Shown here piece after piece: positions 20,641 to 31,604 of a DNA stretch of 64,000 bases. Positions within the stretch are counted from its first letter, which is position 1. Every line of letters begins with the position of its first letter. The DNA comes from Hermatobates lingyangjiaoensis (taxonomy: Eukaryota > Arthropoda > Insecta > Hemiptera > Hermatobatidae). The stretch covers positions 992,001 through 1,056,000 of the forward strand of contig JAPFBL010000233.1 in NCBI GenBank assembly GCA_026182355.1, read 5' to 3'. The notes under the pieces are model-generated. The model did not search any database. It was not told the origin of the DNA and worked only from the letters and a program-made list of their open reading frames with translations. Position numbers and translations under genes: made by a program.

Positions 20641-21555
20641 AGGCCCTTTTTTATTTCTGCCATTTAATTAGATATAGCTGTCCCAATGTCCAAACAGATA
20701 TATCAATATAAAAAGTAGAAATGGAAATAGTAAAAGATTTCTCTTGAAAGTGATATAAATTTTCTTTAACAATTACAAACTAACATCTGTGCATATTTAT
20801 CTTCATTACTGTTGTTGGCCTTTATTACTTTAATCGGTTTGCAGATAGTTTAGGTGTTAAGTGACAAGATGAATGGAAGCACAGAATTTGATAAAAGTTA
20901 AAAATATGGAAAAACTGATAAATCAGGTCCAATGCTATTAGAGATATTATTTTTTTAACATGAATGTTTTTTTAACGGAGTCAAATATTCATGAATTATT
21001 ATTTGTTCAATAGAACTAAAGAGCATTCAAATGAAAGATTCATCAAGGAGATTGATTCCTGAAACTTTGTAAAAATATTGTACATTAATATATAAATCAT
21101 ATGATAGTATATACATCTGGAGGAGATAATAATGTTTCATGTTTATAAAACTAAACACAAGGACTCACATTCAATATTTCGACCCTTTAACAGTCTTCTT
21201 CACGAAAGGAAGTGTTATTTCCTTTCCAACTGCTATAGATTTGCCTATGAAGACGATTTTAAAAAAAAATTGATTCTTCAGTTTGGAGACTTTAATTTAA
21301 ACACTGATAACTGACCAAACCCTTAGATATTGTACTTCTTTTATAATATATATTTGTTTGTGTTAGTTTGTGTGTGGTGTATTTTTTGTGTATGTAGTTA
21401 TAGGCTTCGAGTACCTTCGTTTCTAGCTAAAGATTTTTCTTACTGGTGCCTCTAATTCCATGTAACATATGTGCGAAAAGTTTGCATACTGTGTTCTTTA
21501 CAGTTTTTACTTGAACAAAGAAAGCTTTATTCAAGTAAAATCAATAATTTTCTGG

Positions 21556-21558
<3 letters not shown>
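20641..21558. other. Intronic sequence without recognised features
   Basis: Nothing recognised apart from a CGACCCTTTAACAGTCTTCTT stretch near 21180 that may be a worn PLE terminus. Confidence 0.35.

Positions 21559-21614
<56 letters not shown>
21559..21614. repeat. (TA)n microsatellite
   Basis: 56 bp of pure TA directly left of the family B palindrome. Confidence 0.95.
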
Positions 21615-21616
<2 letters not shown>

Positions 21617-21651
21617 ATGATAAACGAAAAACGGTCCGGCAGGACAAATAA

Positions 21652-21894
21652 CAATTAAAATAAGCAGTGACACATAAACAGAAACACAACAAAGACTCAC
21701 TTAATATTTCGACCGTAATGGCGGTCGTCCTCAGGAGAAGAAGTGAATTGACGGAGGGACCACAGTCAACTCTGAGTTGACTGTCGTCCCTCCGTCAATT
21801 CACTTCTTCTCCTGAGGACGAACGCCATTACGGTCGAAATATTAAGTGAGTCTTTGTTGTGTTTCTGTTTATGTGTCACTGCTTATTTTAATTG
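21652..21894. mobile_element. Near-perfect 243 bp palindrome, PLE family B foldback
   Basis: Left end CAATTAAAATAAGCAGTGAC mirrors right end GTCACTGCTTATTTTAATTG; arms of about 120 bp differ at only a few bases and meet at CAACTCTGAGTTG. Each arm carries a hammerhead-like hairpin (21703-21734 minus, 21812-21843 plus). Flanked by (TA)n on both sides. Confidence 0.88.
21812..21843 (+). ncRNA. Hammerhead-like hairpin, family B
   Basis: CTGAGGA, one extra C, a GAC..GTC hairpin, GAA, palindrome ATAT and T. The mirror copy at 21703-21734 has the better stem (GACCG/CGGTC). Confidence 0.5.
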
Positions 21895-21911
21895 TATATA
21901 TATATATATCT

Positions 21912-22078
21912 CAATGAACAAACCACAATATGAAATGGGAAAAAAAAGACTAAGATCTTTAAACCGTAACAGGCAGTCTCTACCAGAGTCAAAAACACAA
22001 CTAATTAATCCTTTTTTTCCCATTTCTTATTGCGGTATGATCATTGATTGTTATATCACGTGATTATGGGAAATCTCA
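21912..22078. mobile_element. PLE-A foldback, decayed
   Basis: Minus-sense arm from CAATGAACAAACCACAATAT to AGTCAAAAACACAACT; plus-sense arm from TTTTTTTCCCATTTCTTATT to the tail at 22078. The plus arm is truncated inside the terminal region. Confidence 0.75.
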
Positions 22079-22232
22079 TATATATATGACAAACTGTTTT
22101 ATGTTTAGTAATTTGTTTGGACTTGCTAACTTTTATTTATATTCATTAGTTTATTTCAAAATTGTTTAATTTTGTTTCATTGTTTTTTAAAACTTTTAAA
22201 ATTTCCAAATTTTGAAAAATGTAAGACCCAAC

Positions 22233-22265
22233 CTGACGATGACTATGGAAACTAGTCGAAAGCTA
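22233..22265 (+). ncRNA. Hammerhead-like hairpin, separate family
   Basis: CTGACGA (22233-22239), one T, stem GACTA/TAGTC around a 7-nt loop, GAA, palindrome AGCT and A. It has the best-formed stem of those in this window. Surrounding sequence is unlike the other families. Confidence 0.5.
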
Positions 22266-22499
22266 GTTTCTAGATAATGGTCTTGTAAGTTATGTTAAAT
22301 TCTTTACCTGTGATGCTAGTTTTTCAGTTGCATTAAAATTGTTGATATTTATTAAAGTGTTTCAAAAAAGTATCTCTATGTCTTTTGGACAACTTATTTA
22401 GGAATTACCACCTTCTATTCGAAAGTCTGTTAGGAGACTGGAACAGCTTAGTTTGAAAGTCGTTAGTGCTGAAGATGCCGTACATTTCAACAAAATATA

Positions 22500-22651
22500 T
22501 TTATTATGATTATTATTATTATTATTATATATATATATCACTCAAAATTCGAAAAAACTATCCAAACTGGACGCAAATCAACTCAAATAATAAGAAAAGC
22601 AACACACAGAGAAAGAGACATACTTACAAACTCAAATTTTAGGATGATCCG

Positions 22652-22680
<29 letters not shown>
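22500..22680. repeat. ATT and (TA)n microsatellites around a short unique segment
   Basis: ATTATTATT to TATATATA at 22508-22538 and TA at 22651-22678 enclose about 110 bp whose CAAACTGGACGCAAATCAAC resembles the PLE family F terminus near 50400. Confidence 0.5.
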
Positions 22681-22682
<2 letters not shown>

Positions 22683-22689
22683 GGTTATA

Positions 22690-23205
22690 TTGAAAAAAAC
22701 CTTTATATTATATTGAAATGTAAAGTCCTTTGGTTATTGTTAGAATAGATTTAATTATTCACTAGTTACCTTTAACCCATTCTTATTTAAATGTAAGTTT
22801 TCCATCGAAACCTAATTTAATTTATTCGGTAACTCCACTTTGCTTAGTTTGGAGTTGTAGTCGTTTGTTAATTAATCATCTCCTCATTGTGTGCTAGTAT
22901 CGTCTTAATGACTTGTTTGTCATGAATTCAAACTTCTACCACTCTACCTTACATTATTCAATTAATTATTGTATTTGTTCTTAATTGTTTCTTGAAAATG
23001 TAATTATAAAACAAATAGATGTAATCTTGTAAAATTAATTTTCCTGTTTGTCTTATCTACAGCCTCATGTTTTTGTTTATTACTTTAATCCATGATAGTT
23101 TATCGTAAACAGGACGATTGTAATGGTATTGAATACAATGGCGCGATAAGGGGCAGGTGTAATGCTACATGTAAAACGAAAGATTGGAGGTTTATGTTTA
23201 TCCAT
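22690..23205. other. Intronic sequence without recognised features
   Basis: Nothing recognised. Confidence 0.4.
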
Positions 23206-24038
23206 ATAAAAAGATTTCACATAAACACGTGAAACAACAATCAATGATCAAACCACAATAAGAAATGGGAAAACAAGACTAAGATCTTTCAACCGTAACA
23301 AGCGGTCTTCGTCAGAGTCAAAAACCCAACTGAACACCAGATGCAGAAAACATCTGGTGAGGAGTTGAGAAGAGTGGGAGGGAAGAGTGGTATTTTAAAA
23401 GGGTGAAAGCACAGGAAAGGACTAAAAACTAGATTTTTCTGCATCTAGTGTTCGGTTGGGTTTTTGGCTCTGGCGAGGACCGCTTGTTACGGTTGAGGGG
23501 TCTTGGTCTTGTTTTCCCGTTTCTTATTGTGGTTTGATCATTGATTGTTGTTTCGCGTGTTTGTGTGAAATCTTTATATATATATATATATATATAAAGC
23601 TTTCACATGGACACGTGGGATAGCAGTCGGTGATCAAACCACAATAAGAAATGGGAGGGCAGGACTGGGATCTTTCAGCCGTAACGGGCGGTCTTCGTCG
23701 GAGTCGGGGGCCCGGCTGGGCACTGGATGCGGAGAGCATCTGGTGGGGAGTTGAGAGGAGTGGGTTTGATTCAAAGAGGGTTGACAGCTAGCGGATAGTT
23801 TTTTACTTTTTCTTACTGTACTCCTTTGTTTCCCCAAACATCCCTTTCTGGACATTAGTCCTTTCCTGTGCTTTCACCCTTTTAAAATACCACTCTTCCC
23901 TCCCACTCTTCTCAACTCCTCACCAGATGTTTTCTGCATCTAGTGTTCAGTTGGGTTTTTGACTCTGACGAAGACCGCTTGTTACGGTTGAAAGATCTTA
24001 GTCTTGTTTTCCCATTTCTTATTGTGGTTTGATCATTG
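23206..24038. mobile_element. Compound PLE-A foldback with A-to-G hypermutated core
   Basis: Four segments: minus-sense arm S1 (23206-23425), plus-sense arm AS1 (about 23430-23574), (TA)n (23575-23597), minus-sense arm S2 (23599-23763) and plus-sense arm AS2 (23765-24038). S1 and the distal AS2 are complementary over about 215 bp with a single difference that I can see. AS1 and S2 pair with each other and carry about 44 plus-strand A-to-G changes against the clean copies, with no other substitution type noted. AS2 begins in the last codons of the PLE-A ORF (TCAAAGAGGGTTGACAGCTA). Confidence 0.9.
23454..23757 (+). other. A-to-G hypermutated hairpin
   Basis: Against the sister arm at 23931-24038 and the copy at 36316-36430, AS1 differs at 23454, 23467, 23473, 23477, 23497, 23498, 23500, 23505, 23519, 23550, 23555 and 23563, each A in the reference and G here. 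Against 23212-23375, S2 differs at about 32 sites, again all A to G (for example GAGTCAAAAACCC becomes GAGTCGGGGGCCC; GGGAAAACAAGAC becomes GGGAGGGCAGGAC). About half of the adenines in S2 are changed. Counts are by eye. Confidence 0.9.
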
Positions 24039-24039
24039 T

Positions 24040-24964
24040 TTATCCATATACCTAGATTTTTCAACTGGTAGATTTGAAATGTTGTTTCCGTTGTCGTCAG
24101 TCATCCGCCTGTATTAAGTCAGATACTCGTTAAAAATACACTCTATAAGAATCTAGTCTTAAAAATGTAAGAGTCTCGATGTAGAATCAACCCGGTGATA
24201 TGACTCACCAAAATCAAAAACGGATGTCGGTTCTTAAATGAGCCATACTTTCTCTCCTCTCATCAACACTGAAGTTAAAGCCTGTAAGTGTTGGAATTCA
24301 GAAACAACATAATCAGATTTCTATAATATTGTATATTTCAATTCAGTTATCAAGTCATCTAGGTAGACCAGTTGTCTTTAACGCAGAGCTACGTAATTTA
24401 TTGAGAATGGTTTATCAATAACACTATGTAATAACTATTTATATTATTCTAATGTTTTTGTGCCTTGAAATTTAGAACTTGATTTATCTGAAATAACTGT
24501 AGTACTAATACATTATAATATTATACTTAAACGCCTAATGTCCAGAAGGTGTCCAACCTGGAGGTATGAAACCTTTATATAATTGTTACCCCTCCCATAA
24601 TTTATCATTAAGAATTCCGCTTTACAGTCCCAGAAATCAGCATTCATAGCACATTATACTCTAATAAAATAGATGGAATCCAAGGATTCTTATAGTTCAA
24701 ATATTTTTTTTATTTTAAAGTGGGTGTATTTTTTTAAATTGATAGATTTTTTATGCATTCCATAACCATTTTTATTTCGAGAAATTGCTTTACTGGGAGT
24801 TTTGCTAGAATTTTTTTGTAGAGTTAGAAGATTTCAGAAGAAGTACTTTATAGTGCAGTTTCAGAGGACTAGTATTAAAATAATATTTACTTCGCCTTCT
24901 TAATGTCTAGTTCTTAGGTAATCGCTTGATAATAATGAATTACCTTCATATGCATATTGTATCA
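24040..24964. other. Intronic sequence without recognised features
   Basis: Nothing recognised; a candidate exon at about 24060-24130 was considered and dropped. Confidence 0.4.
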
Positions 24965-25116
24965 TAAAAAGATTTCACATAAACACGTGAAAAAACAATC
25001 ATCCCGTCAGAGTCAAAAACCCAACTCAAGTTGGGTTTTTGACTCTGACGGGGACCGCTTGTTACGGTTGAAAGATCTTGGTCTTGTTTTCCCATTTCTT
25101 ATTGTGGTTTGATCAT
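24965..25116. mobile_element. PLE-A foldback next to a convertase splice donor
   Basis: Minus-sense tail AAAAAGATTTCACATAAACA, then a perfect inner inverted repeat of 24 bp arms (CCCGTCAGAGTC... mirrored by ...GACTCTGACGGG, about 25003-25050), then a plus-sense arm with GACCGCTTGTTACGGTTGAA to GTGGTTTGATCAT. It ends about 35 bp from the P-domain exon donor. The plus arm shows GACGGGGACC and CTTGGTC where other copies have GACGAAGACC and CTTAGTC, again A to G. Confidence 0.85.
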
Positions 25117-25151
25117 ATATTGTATCATATCGATATTTTAGTAAAGTTTAC

Positions 25152-25450
25152 CTGGCCTGTCCGAAGAACGAGTTTCTTTTGTATCTGTGACTTCAAGTGT
25201 CCAAGTTCCCAGAGGATCTTCACCCCAGAAGTGAACAGAAAGAAAAGGCCAGTCATCGAAGGAAGACGATACAAGGTCTTTTGGTCGAGGTTGAAGAAGT
25301 ACTGAAGGAGTGCCTTGAGGAGAAGTCAACTTCAATTGAAGGTCACCTCGTGGGGAGAATGAAACACTTAGTCTGCATTGAACGTGTTCAAGATACCGTA
25401 CATTACAGGAGGTCACGTTGAGAACAGCTTCCAACCGACCGGAGATATTC
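25152..25450 (-). CDS. Proprotein convertase exon (P / Homo B domain)
   Basis: The next exon of the same convertase gene, encoding most of the P domain that stabilises the subtilisin-like catalytic domain. The minus-strand acceptor is TTTCCTTTGTTTCAG and the donor is CCAG|GTAAAC. The 299 nt are open in one frame and show P-domain hallmarks in order: CNVRYLEHVQ, PRGDLQLKLTSPQGT, LLQPRPKD, FDDWPFLSVHFWGE and GTWTLEV. It enters in phase 2, completing the Arg codon begun at 49214, and leaves in phase 1. Length and motifs are ordinary for the family, with no stop or frameshift, so I regard it as functional. The intron to the upstream exon is about 23.8 kb and full of transposable elements. A PLE foldback ends about 35 bp beyond the donor. 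I did not find the following exon in the 25 kb that remain. Confidence 0.92.
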
Positions 25451-25454
25451 CTGA

Positions 25455-26069
25455 AACAAAGGAAACCAGTTACAATTTTGGTACTTCACCCAACTATTAA
25501 AACAGACTAACTCTTCTATAGCCAAAGTTTTTAATGCTAAAGTGATCAGCATAATATTTCTTCCTCTAATTCCCTTAATTGATATGGTAAGCATAATTTT
25601 TGTATTCTCTGTTAATTAATAATAAAAAATAGATAAAATATATGATTGTTCTAGCAACCAATCTGTGAAACAAAAAACTAGGAACTCAAGAATAACGTTT
25701 GTCAAAAATTTCAGACCCATGATGTATTGAGAAGGAAAAAAGAAAACGCACAAATGAAATAGCAGAGCCAATCACTGCTCTGTGTGTTAATTTCATAATA
25801 TTGTAAAATAAAGCAGTTAATTTAAATTTCAACGGTTATTTGTAACTAGTGAAATTCACATGAATAAACAAAGCATTTGTCACTCTCTTCTATCTGGTGA
25901 CACCTGGCAACCGGGGAGCGAAACATTTATCAGCAACTAGATTAATTTTTGTATAAGTTAGAAGTAAAAATTATAATTTTTGTTAATTCTACTATAAAAC
26001 TAATGTACATTGTAAAGAGTAAAACGATAAAATACAGGACACATACTTTATTACTTACTTAAAAAAAAA
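25455..26069. other. Intronic sequence without recognised features
   Basis: Polypyrimidine tract and acceptor of the P-domain exon at the left edge; nothing else recognised. Confidence 0.4.
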
Positions 26070-26072
26070 AAT

Positions 26073-26695
26073 CTGGAGTGGCCTACACTTTAGATGAGTA
26101 AAAAAAGTATCAACCGGTTAACAACATAAAGATTTTTGTTTTCTCAATAGCTTTCACATTCAATCAAAAGTCAAAATTTCAATATCTGTTGAAAAAAAAA
26201 CTTTCTTGTTGTTTTAAAAATTTTGAAATCCCTTATCTTTTTCTGATTAAATAATGAATCTATACTTTATACCACTTTCTTAAAGTCCTATCTGTTTATC
26301 CAATGTAGTGGTGTTCCAAATCATTGCATTTTATTCTCTAAATCTTATTTTAATTGATTATTATCACTATTTAAAAATTCAAATGAGGAAAAATTTCATT
26401 ACCTAAGTAAAGACATTAATTGACAAAATCAATGGTTTAATGCATTTCTATTTATATTCGGCAATCAAATATAATAAACACTATGTACACTTTGAAGACC
26501 ATTTTTATGGAAAATATTAACCTCATCTATGAAAGATTATGGACTGTATCGTCTACACAAATTTTAGATACGCATGCACACGCACATACATCATTGGAAA
26601 ACCGTCATAAATAACTTTGGGACCTTAAAACATGTAAATCGGTCAAAATCTCGAGATGGAATGTTTTCACGATCACTATACTATAGTAAAGTAAC
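26073..26695 (+). repeat. Dispersed repeat R1, copy 1
   Basis: Begins GGAGTGGCCTACACT and ends CACGATCACTATACTATAGT followed by AAAGTAAC. Internal blocks shared with copies 2 and 3: AAAAGTCAAAATTTC, TTGTTGTTTTAAAA, GGGACCTTAAAACATGTAA and GTCAAAATCTCGAGAT. No coding capacity recognised; class unknown. Start motifs recur at 29029 and 55124. Confidence 0.65.
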
Positions 26696-26699
26696 AAGT

Positions 26700-27010
26700 T
26701 TTATTGTAGTTTGCAAGTCAACTTTATGTGGAAACATTTCCTACAATTCACAATAAACTTAATGTATATACGATTGGAGTAGTATTAACCACTAGGAATA
26801 TATTTTTTGCCTTAATATACTAGTTTTTCGGGTTAATTTAAAATAACCAATGTTTTATTTAAACTTCAACATAGTGTATATGTATTTTCAAGTTGGCAAA
26901 CTATAAATATAAATATATAAATTATAATATAAATATAATATAATATATAATATAAATAAATTTGAACAACAGTGAAATGAATTATTTTAATTTAGACTTG
27001 AATATTTTAA
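26700..27010. other. AT-rich intronic sequence
   Basis: Contains a TATAA/AATAT-rich run at 26900-26960; nothing else. Confidence 0.4.
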
Positions 27011-27013
27011 ATT

Positions 27014-27350
27014 AGGTTATGTTGCAGTAGCAGTCTCACAAGAGAACAGACATAGGTCGAACTTTTGGCCCTTTGAGATACTACACAATGAATCTACATT
27101 GGGAGTCTTAACAGAAGTGTATTATTTAGAGTAGGGGTCTACGAGTATAACTACGAGTATAACTCGTATAACGTACATATACTTGACATCGTACAGGCTC
27201 GGGGCCAACAACTTAACGCCCACTCCCAAGGACGATGTATCAGATTTTTTTTCACATTCCACGTAAATAAATCGTGGACCAGAGTGGGCATTGAACTTCG
27301 GATCTAACAGTCCCTAGGCAAACATGTTGACTCTGGACTAATCTGACCTC
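27014..27350 (-). repeat. tRNA-derived SINE, near full length
   Basis: On the minus strand the tRNA-like head starts GAGGTCAGATTAGTCCAGAG. A body follows with the conserved landmarks GATGTCAAGTA, GACTCCCAATGTAGA and CAAAGGGCC, ending CTGCAACATAACCTAAT. Aligns with the SINEs at 38963-39670 and 41520-41893. B box worn (GAAGTTCAATGCC). Confidence 0.75.
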
Positions 27351-27359
27351 TTTATTTAA

Positions 27360-29020
27360 AATGAAACTTGGATTAATTTAAATTAAGTTGTAGTTGGTAC
27401 ATAAAATATAATGTTAATACATCTAATTAAGCAATTGATATTCACCAATTATTCAATGAGGTATTTGTTGTGTTATATGTTTATTGATATTCATTGACTA
27501 AAATCCATTCACACTAAGAGCATGGTATATAACACAAATAATACCATGAACAAATAAAATAGGAGAATCTACAATGGTACAATAAAAATAGTATAATAGT
27601 ACACATATAGTAAAACAATATCGTAGAACAATTCAAACACTGTTAGAAGGATTTTTTAATAAAGTATAGATTAGGCAAAGTATTTATCTAAAAATAATAA
27701 ATTTTAATGTAACAATACAGCATAAGAGAATAACATTGTTCAAGATCCAAAATTACTAATTGAAATTTGGAAAATAGGTACAACTAATACACTAAAGAAC
27801 TGTTTACAATGATATTGAAAGAAGCTTTTTCAATATTTTTATAGAAGAAACTATTTTGACTCAGTTGATAAGTTCCCTGAGCCTTGAAAATGACTACAAC
27901 GTGATTTTTTGTATGCTATATATGATGGTAATCATATTAAATATTCTATTTTCCTGGTGATCAAAATATACTATTACTAATAATATATTACTATACATAA
28001 AAGTGAAAAGTCTGAAGAATTATCAATCCAACTCGTAATATAGAAAAGAAAATTAATATCATGTTTCCACTGACCGTAACTATGATGAATATCTTCTGTA
28101 TTCTTGCATTGTCATTCAATCAACGTAAAAACTAATTCAAATCAGATATATTGAAATAAATTTTTCAACCAGAACACATTTGAATTCGTTTAAAACTATT
28201 ACAAATAAAAGTGACGCTATTATGAGAAATATGAAAAGGACTTGGAAAAAAATGAGAGCTATGATTGGTTGAAATGATCATACGATAGAAGACATGCGCA
28301 TTATGTGTAACGTTGGCGGGAAATGAAGGGACTAACCATGTTCTGGCTGGATAATTATTTATACACTAACTGGACACCTATGAACCTGAATTGAATTCCA
28401 TTCAACGTTTTAAAAATCATTTCTAATCCGTTTTAACTTTGATAAAATAACTTTGTTTTACTACCTTTATTGAACATATAAACTCCATATTATAAGATTT
28501 CTTTTTTTTTTATTACAAGTGATGATAATAAAGTCAAATATAATGAAGTTACTACAGGTATTGAATTTCATATTATTATAACAACGAAAAGTAACTTTGT
28601 TTTACCGGCATTATTTAATTTGATAAACTCTGTATTAAGAGGTTTCCTTTTAATTTATTATAAATTGTCACAAAAGTGTAAAAATAAATGTTACTTGAAA
28701 TATTGAATTTGATATTATATTATCAAATAGCATAACAAATAACACCAACCTTCTCTTACTACATATGTATATCCTATACATCCTTAAGATCTACCTCTTG
28801 AATTTCATAATATTAAATACAATTTATCGAAGGTCGATTATGCTTCTTTATTATCAAATTTACCGGAATTTAGTTTAGCCACTATATTTTCATTCTTGAA
28901 TATAAATTAATGCACTAATTATTTCTATATTACGTATTTCACTCATCATAGACCATTGCGTAGCTAATTAAAACAAATAATACTTCAACTTATCCAAAAT
29001 GGTTCCTCTCGGAATTAATA
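27360..29020. other. Intronic sequence without recognised features
   Basis: About 1.7 kb of AT-rich DNA with no ORF, element or repeat that I recognise. Confidence 0.4.
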
Positions 29021-29028
29021 AATGAAAT

Positions 29029-31065
29029 CTGGAGTTGCCTACACTCAACATGACTATAAGTAAACTTAATATCAATGTTCTTGTGTATATAATATATAAT
29101 GTCTCATCTGAGCATAATGTAAACATCTAAATGGGAAATGTTTATTAGTCTTCCATTTCTGAGGTAGTACAGATAGTGATTGATCGACTTATCAATATAT
29201 AAGCTTATTTTTGTAAATCACACCACTGATGAAAATAATCTCATTAGTATAACTACAGCAGTAATAACATTTTTGAAAAGCAAAAGTGAAAATTTCTTGA
29301 TACGAAATAATCTCCTACAAGAGAACATGGCTTTTGTTCAAATAGCCAGTGAATTTCTTACATCGTATACTTGACATCCTTCTACATTGAATATTAAAGT
29401 AAAATTTTCAAATTTAAAACAGGAAAATACCCTTTTTTTCTCTGAAAAATATCATAAACAGCGAAGAAAAATTGTTGTTTTAAGATGATTTATAATTAAA
29501 TATGTACGATAATTACATTTATTAATCTCTAAACGAAAGATTTCAATTTTAAATTTTCTTTTACATTTTTGGTTTTTTATAGAATTATTATACTGGGAAT
29601 TTTATGGCTTCTTAGTATTTAATAAGATCATTTTCCTTTCCCTTTGTCAAACATCATATATACATTTTTTTCTGAGCGAGTGTTATCTCTTTCCTGCCTG
29701 CTGTACTCTTTTATAAGGTTGCAATGAATGTATATTGAGAAAAAATATATTAGTAATTAGCCAGTTTACATACTCAAATCGAAGTCAAAGCCAGCTATTC
29801 AATATAATTTAAATCTTTTATAGTAGGGAGCTTCTAATTTTTGAAAATAATTAATATGAATTATTAGACTAGAATAGTAAAAAAAAAAACTGGATATTTC
29901 TCAACAAACATAAGTCCTCTTTCTTGAGGAAAGAGTCATTCATCACATTTAAATAGCATGGAAAGGTACTACATTCACAATGATAATGTAATTGTAACTG
30001 ATATTAAGTTTTGCTCAAGAGTGCAATATATAGATTTATTAAAGCATTTTATGAGACAAATCCATCATTCCATGGAAGACAGGGGTAATTTATTTATGTT
30101 TATTGGCGGTGATTTTTTTACATGTAACAATATTATTCATCTTATATCTCATATAAGTGAACAAACATTTTAAATTGTTCCTTTATAAATATCAATCTTA
30201 TCTCAGTGGATTCGCTCAAAAAATTTCTAAGTCAATGTAAACAATGTAAAAAAATATCAAAAATTCGACAAGTATAGCAGGTGATCTCTTAGTCTAGGAT
30301 AAACAAAGAGTTTTTATAGCGTTATTCCTCTTTCACGTAATTGAAACTTCATGACTTTTTTTTATGGATTGCTGATTTTTTGTTCCATTTTTGGTCAAAT
30401 TTTCATTATTTTTTAATGAGCCGTTTAGCGTCAAAAAAACATTTTCTGAAAACAGAAATCGTACTGTAACGCCCCTTTAGCGAATGCAATTTTGAAAAAA
30501 AAATATCTCAACTCATTCTCCACATAATGTTCTATTTGTAGGCAGAGTTTCATTTTGATCCGTCAAACAGTATGGCTTGTATTGCTCTCACAATGTTTGA
30601 GATTGAATTATAAGTCAAAATTTTTAAATTTTATTGAAAAAAAAATATTTCCTGTTGTTTTAAAATTCTGACTATATTTTTCGTTTGTTGCATTTGTAAA
30701 ATCAAAGATAATGTCAAAATTTCAAAACTCTAGGGTTATTAGTTTAGGAGAAATAAATGTTTTCTAAAAAACGGTTTTTGGCAAAAAAAAGTGACTTTCC
30801 CAAACAATAGGGATCTTCTTCCCTATGAGGCCCAATTTTGAGTAAAATATCAACTTGATCCATCAAAGATTCTGGACCGTAGCGTGGTAACAAGCAATGC
30901 TAACACACTCACCCAACCATCCACCCACACACACACCACACACACACACACAGACATCATCGAAAAAACTTCATAAAACGAATTCTGGGACCTCAAAACA
31001 TATAATTCCGTCAAAATCTCGAGATCATTTTTTTTCACGATCACTATACTTTACTTATAGTAAAG
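29029..31065 (+). repeat. Dispersed repeat R1, copy 2 (longest)
   Basis: Start motif GGAGTTGCCTACACTCAAC at 29029. From 29565 (GAATTATTATACTGGGAATT) to 31065 (ACTTTACTTATAGTAAAGTA) it aligns with copy 3, which lacks about 430 bp equivalent to 29693-30123. The assignment of 29050-29560 to the same repeat is tentative. A C/A-rich microsatellite (CACCCACACACACACC type) sits at 30904-30955. Confidence 0.65.
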
Positions 31066-31069
31066 TAAA

Positions 31070-31600
31070 AAATGATAATTTAAGTTTCACTTTACCGGAT
31101 TTGACTCTAAAGTATATCTGTTGTATAACAGATTGTGAGGAAGTAGAATTATTATGCAATGTTTTAGGATTAAAGATAAGAAGGGTCGTATAAACGTCTG
31201 GAGGAAGACATTGATAATATCCCCACCATGGGAAATATTGATCGCTAATTACTTGGAAGAGAAATTATACATTGCTTTTTGCACGTTAGCAGGGATGTCG
31301 GCACATACATCAACTCTCTGACCAACGATTAACGACCACAGAATAGCATATTTATATACTGGCAATTCAATTTCTTATAACACATATATTAAGAAATATA
31401 TGTGTTAAGGTTTTAACGCGGAAACCCCGTGTTTACTTTAGTTACAACATTCATAGCACTATAATGCATGTTGTTTTAACATGCATTAAGTAAGTATTGT
31501 CAACTAGTATAATAGTCTATCTTGTGATCTAATAGTTTTGGCAGACGTAAATTCTTGTAAATTATTACTAAAATATATACAAATTGTTAAAGAAAACAAT
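31070..31600. other. Intronic sequence without recognised features
   Basis: A short ACATATATT/AATATATGTG inverted pair at 31380-31407; otherwise nothing. Confidence 0.4.
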
Positions 31601-31604
31601 ATTA

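Noticed and set aside
21559..21614. CRISPR-like or satellite array in repeat-dense zones
   Set aside because: Simple TA microsatellites and foldbacks only; no regularly spaced repeats with unique spacers.
23454..23757. Cytidine deaminase (APOBEC/AID) hypermutation or CpG decay
   Set aside because: Those give C-to-T or G-to-A; here every change is A to G on one strand on both hairpin arms, which fits adenosine deamination of RNA better.
24060..24130. Next convertase exon downstream of the P-domain exon
   Set aside because: Acceptor- and donor-like sites exist on the minus strand, but the required phase runs into a stop at once and the sequence does not resemble the end of a P domain.
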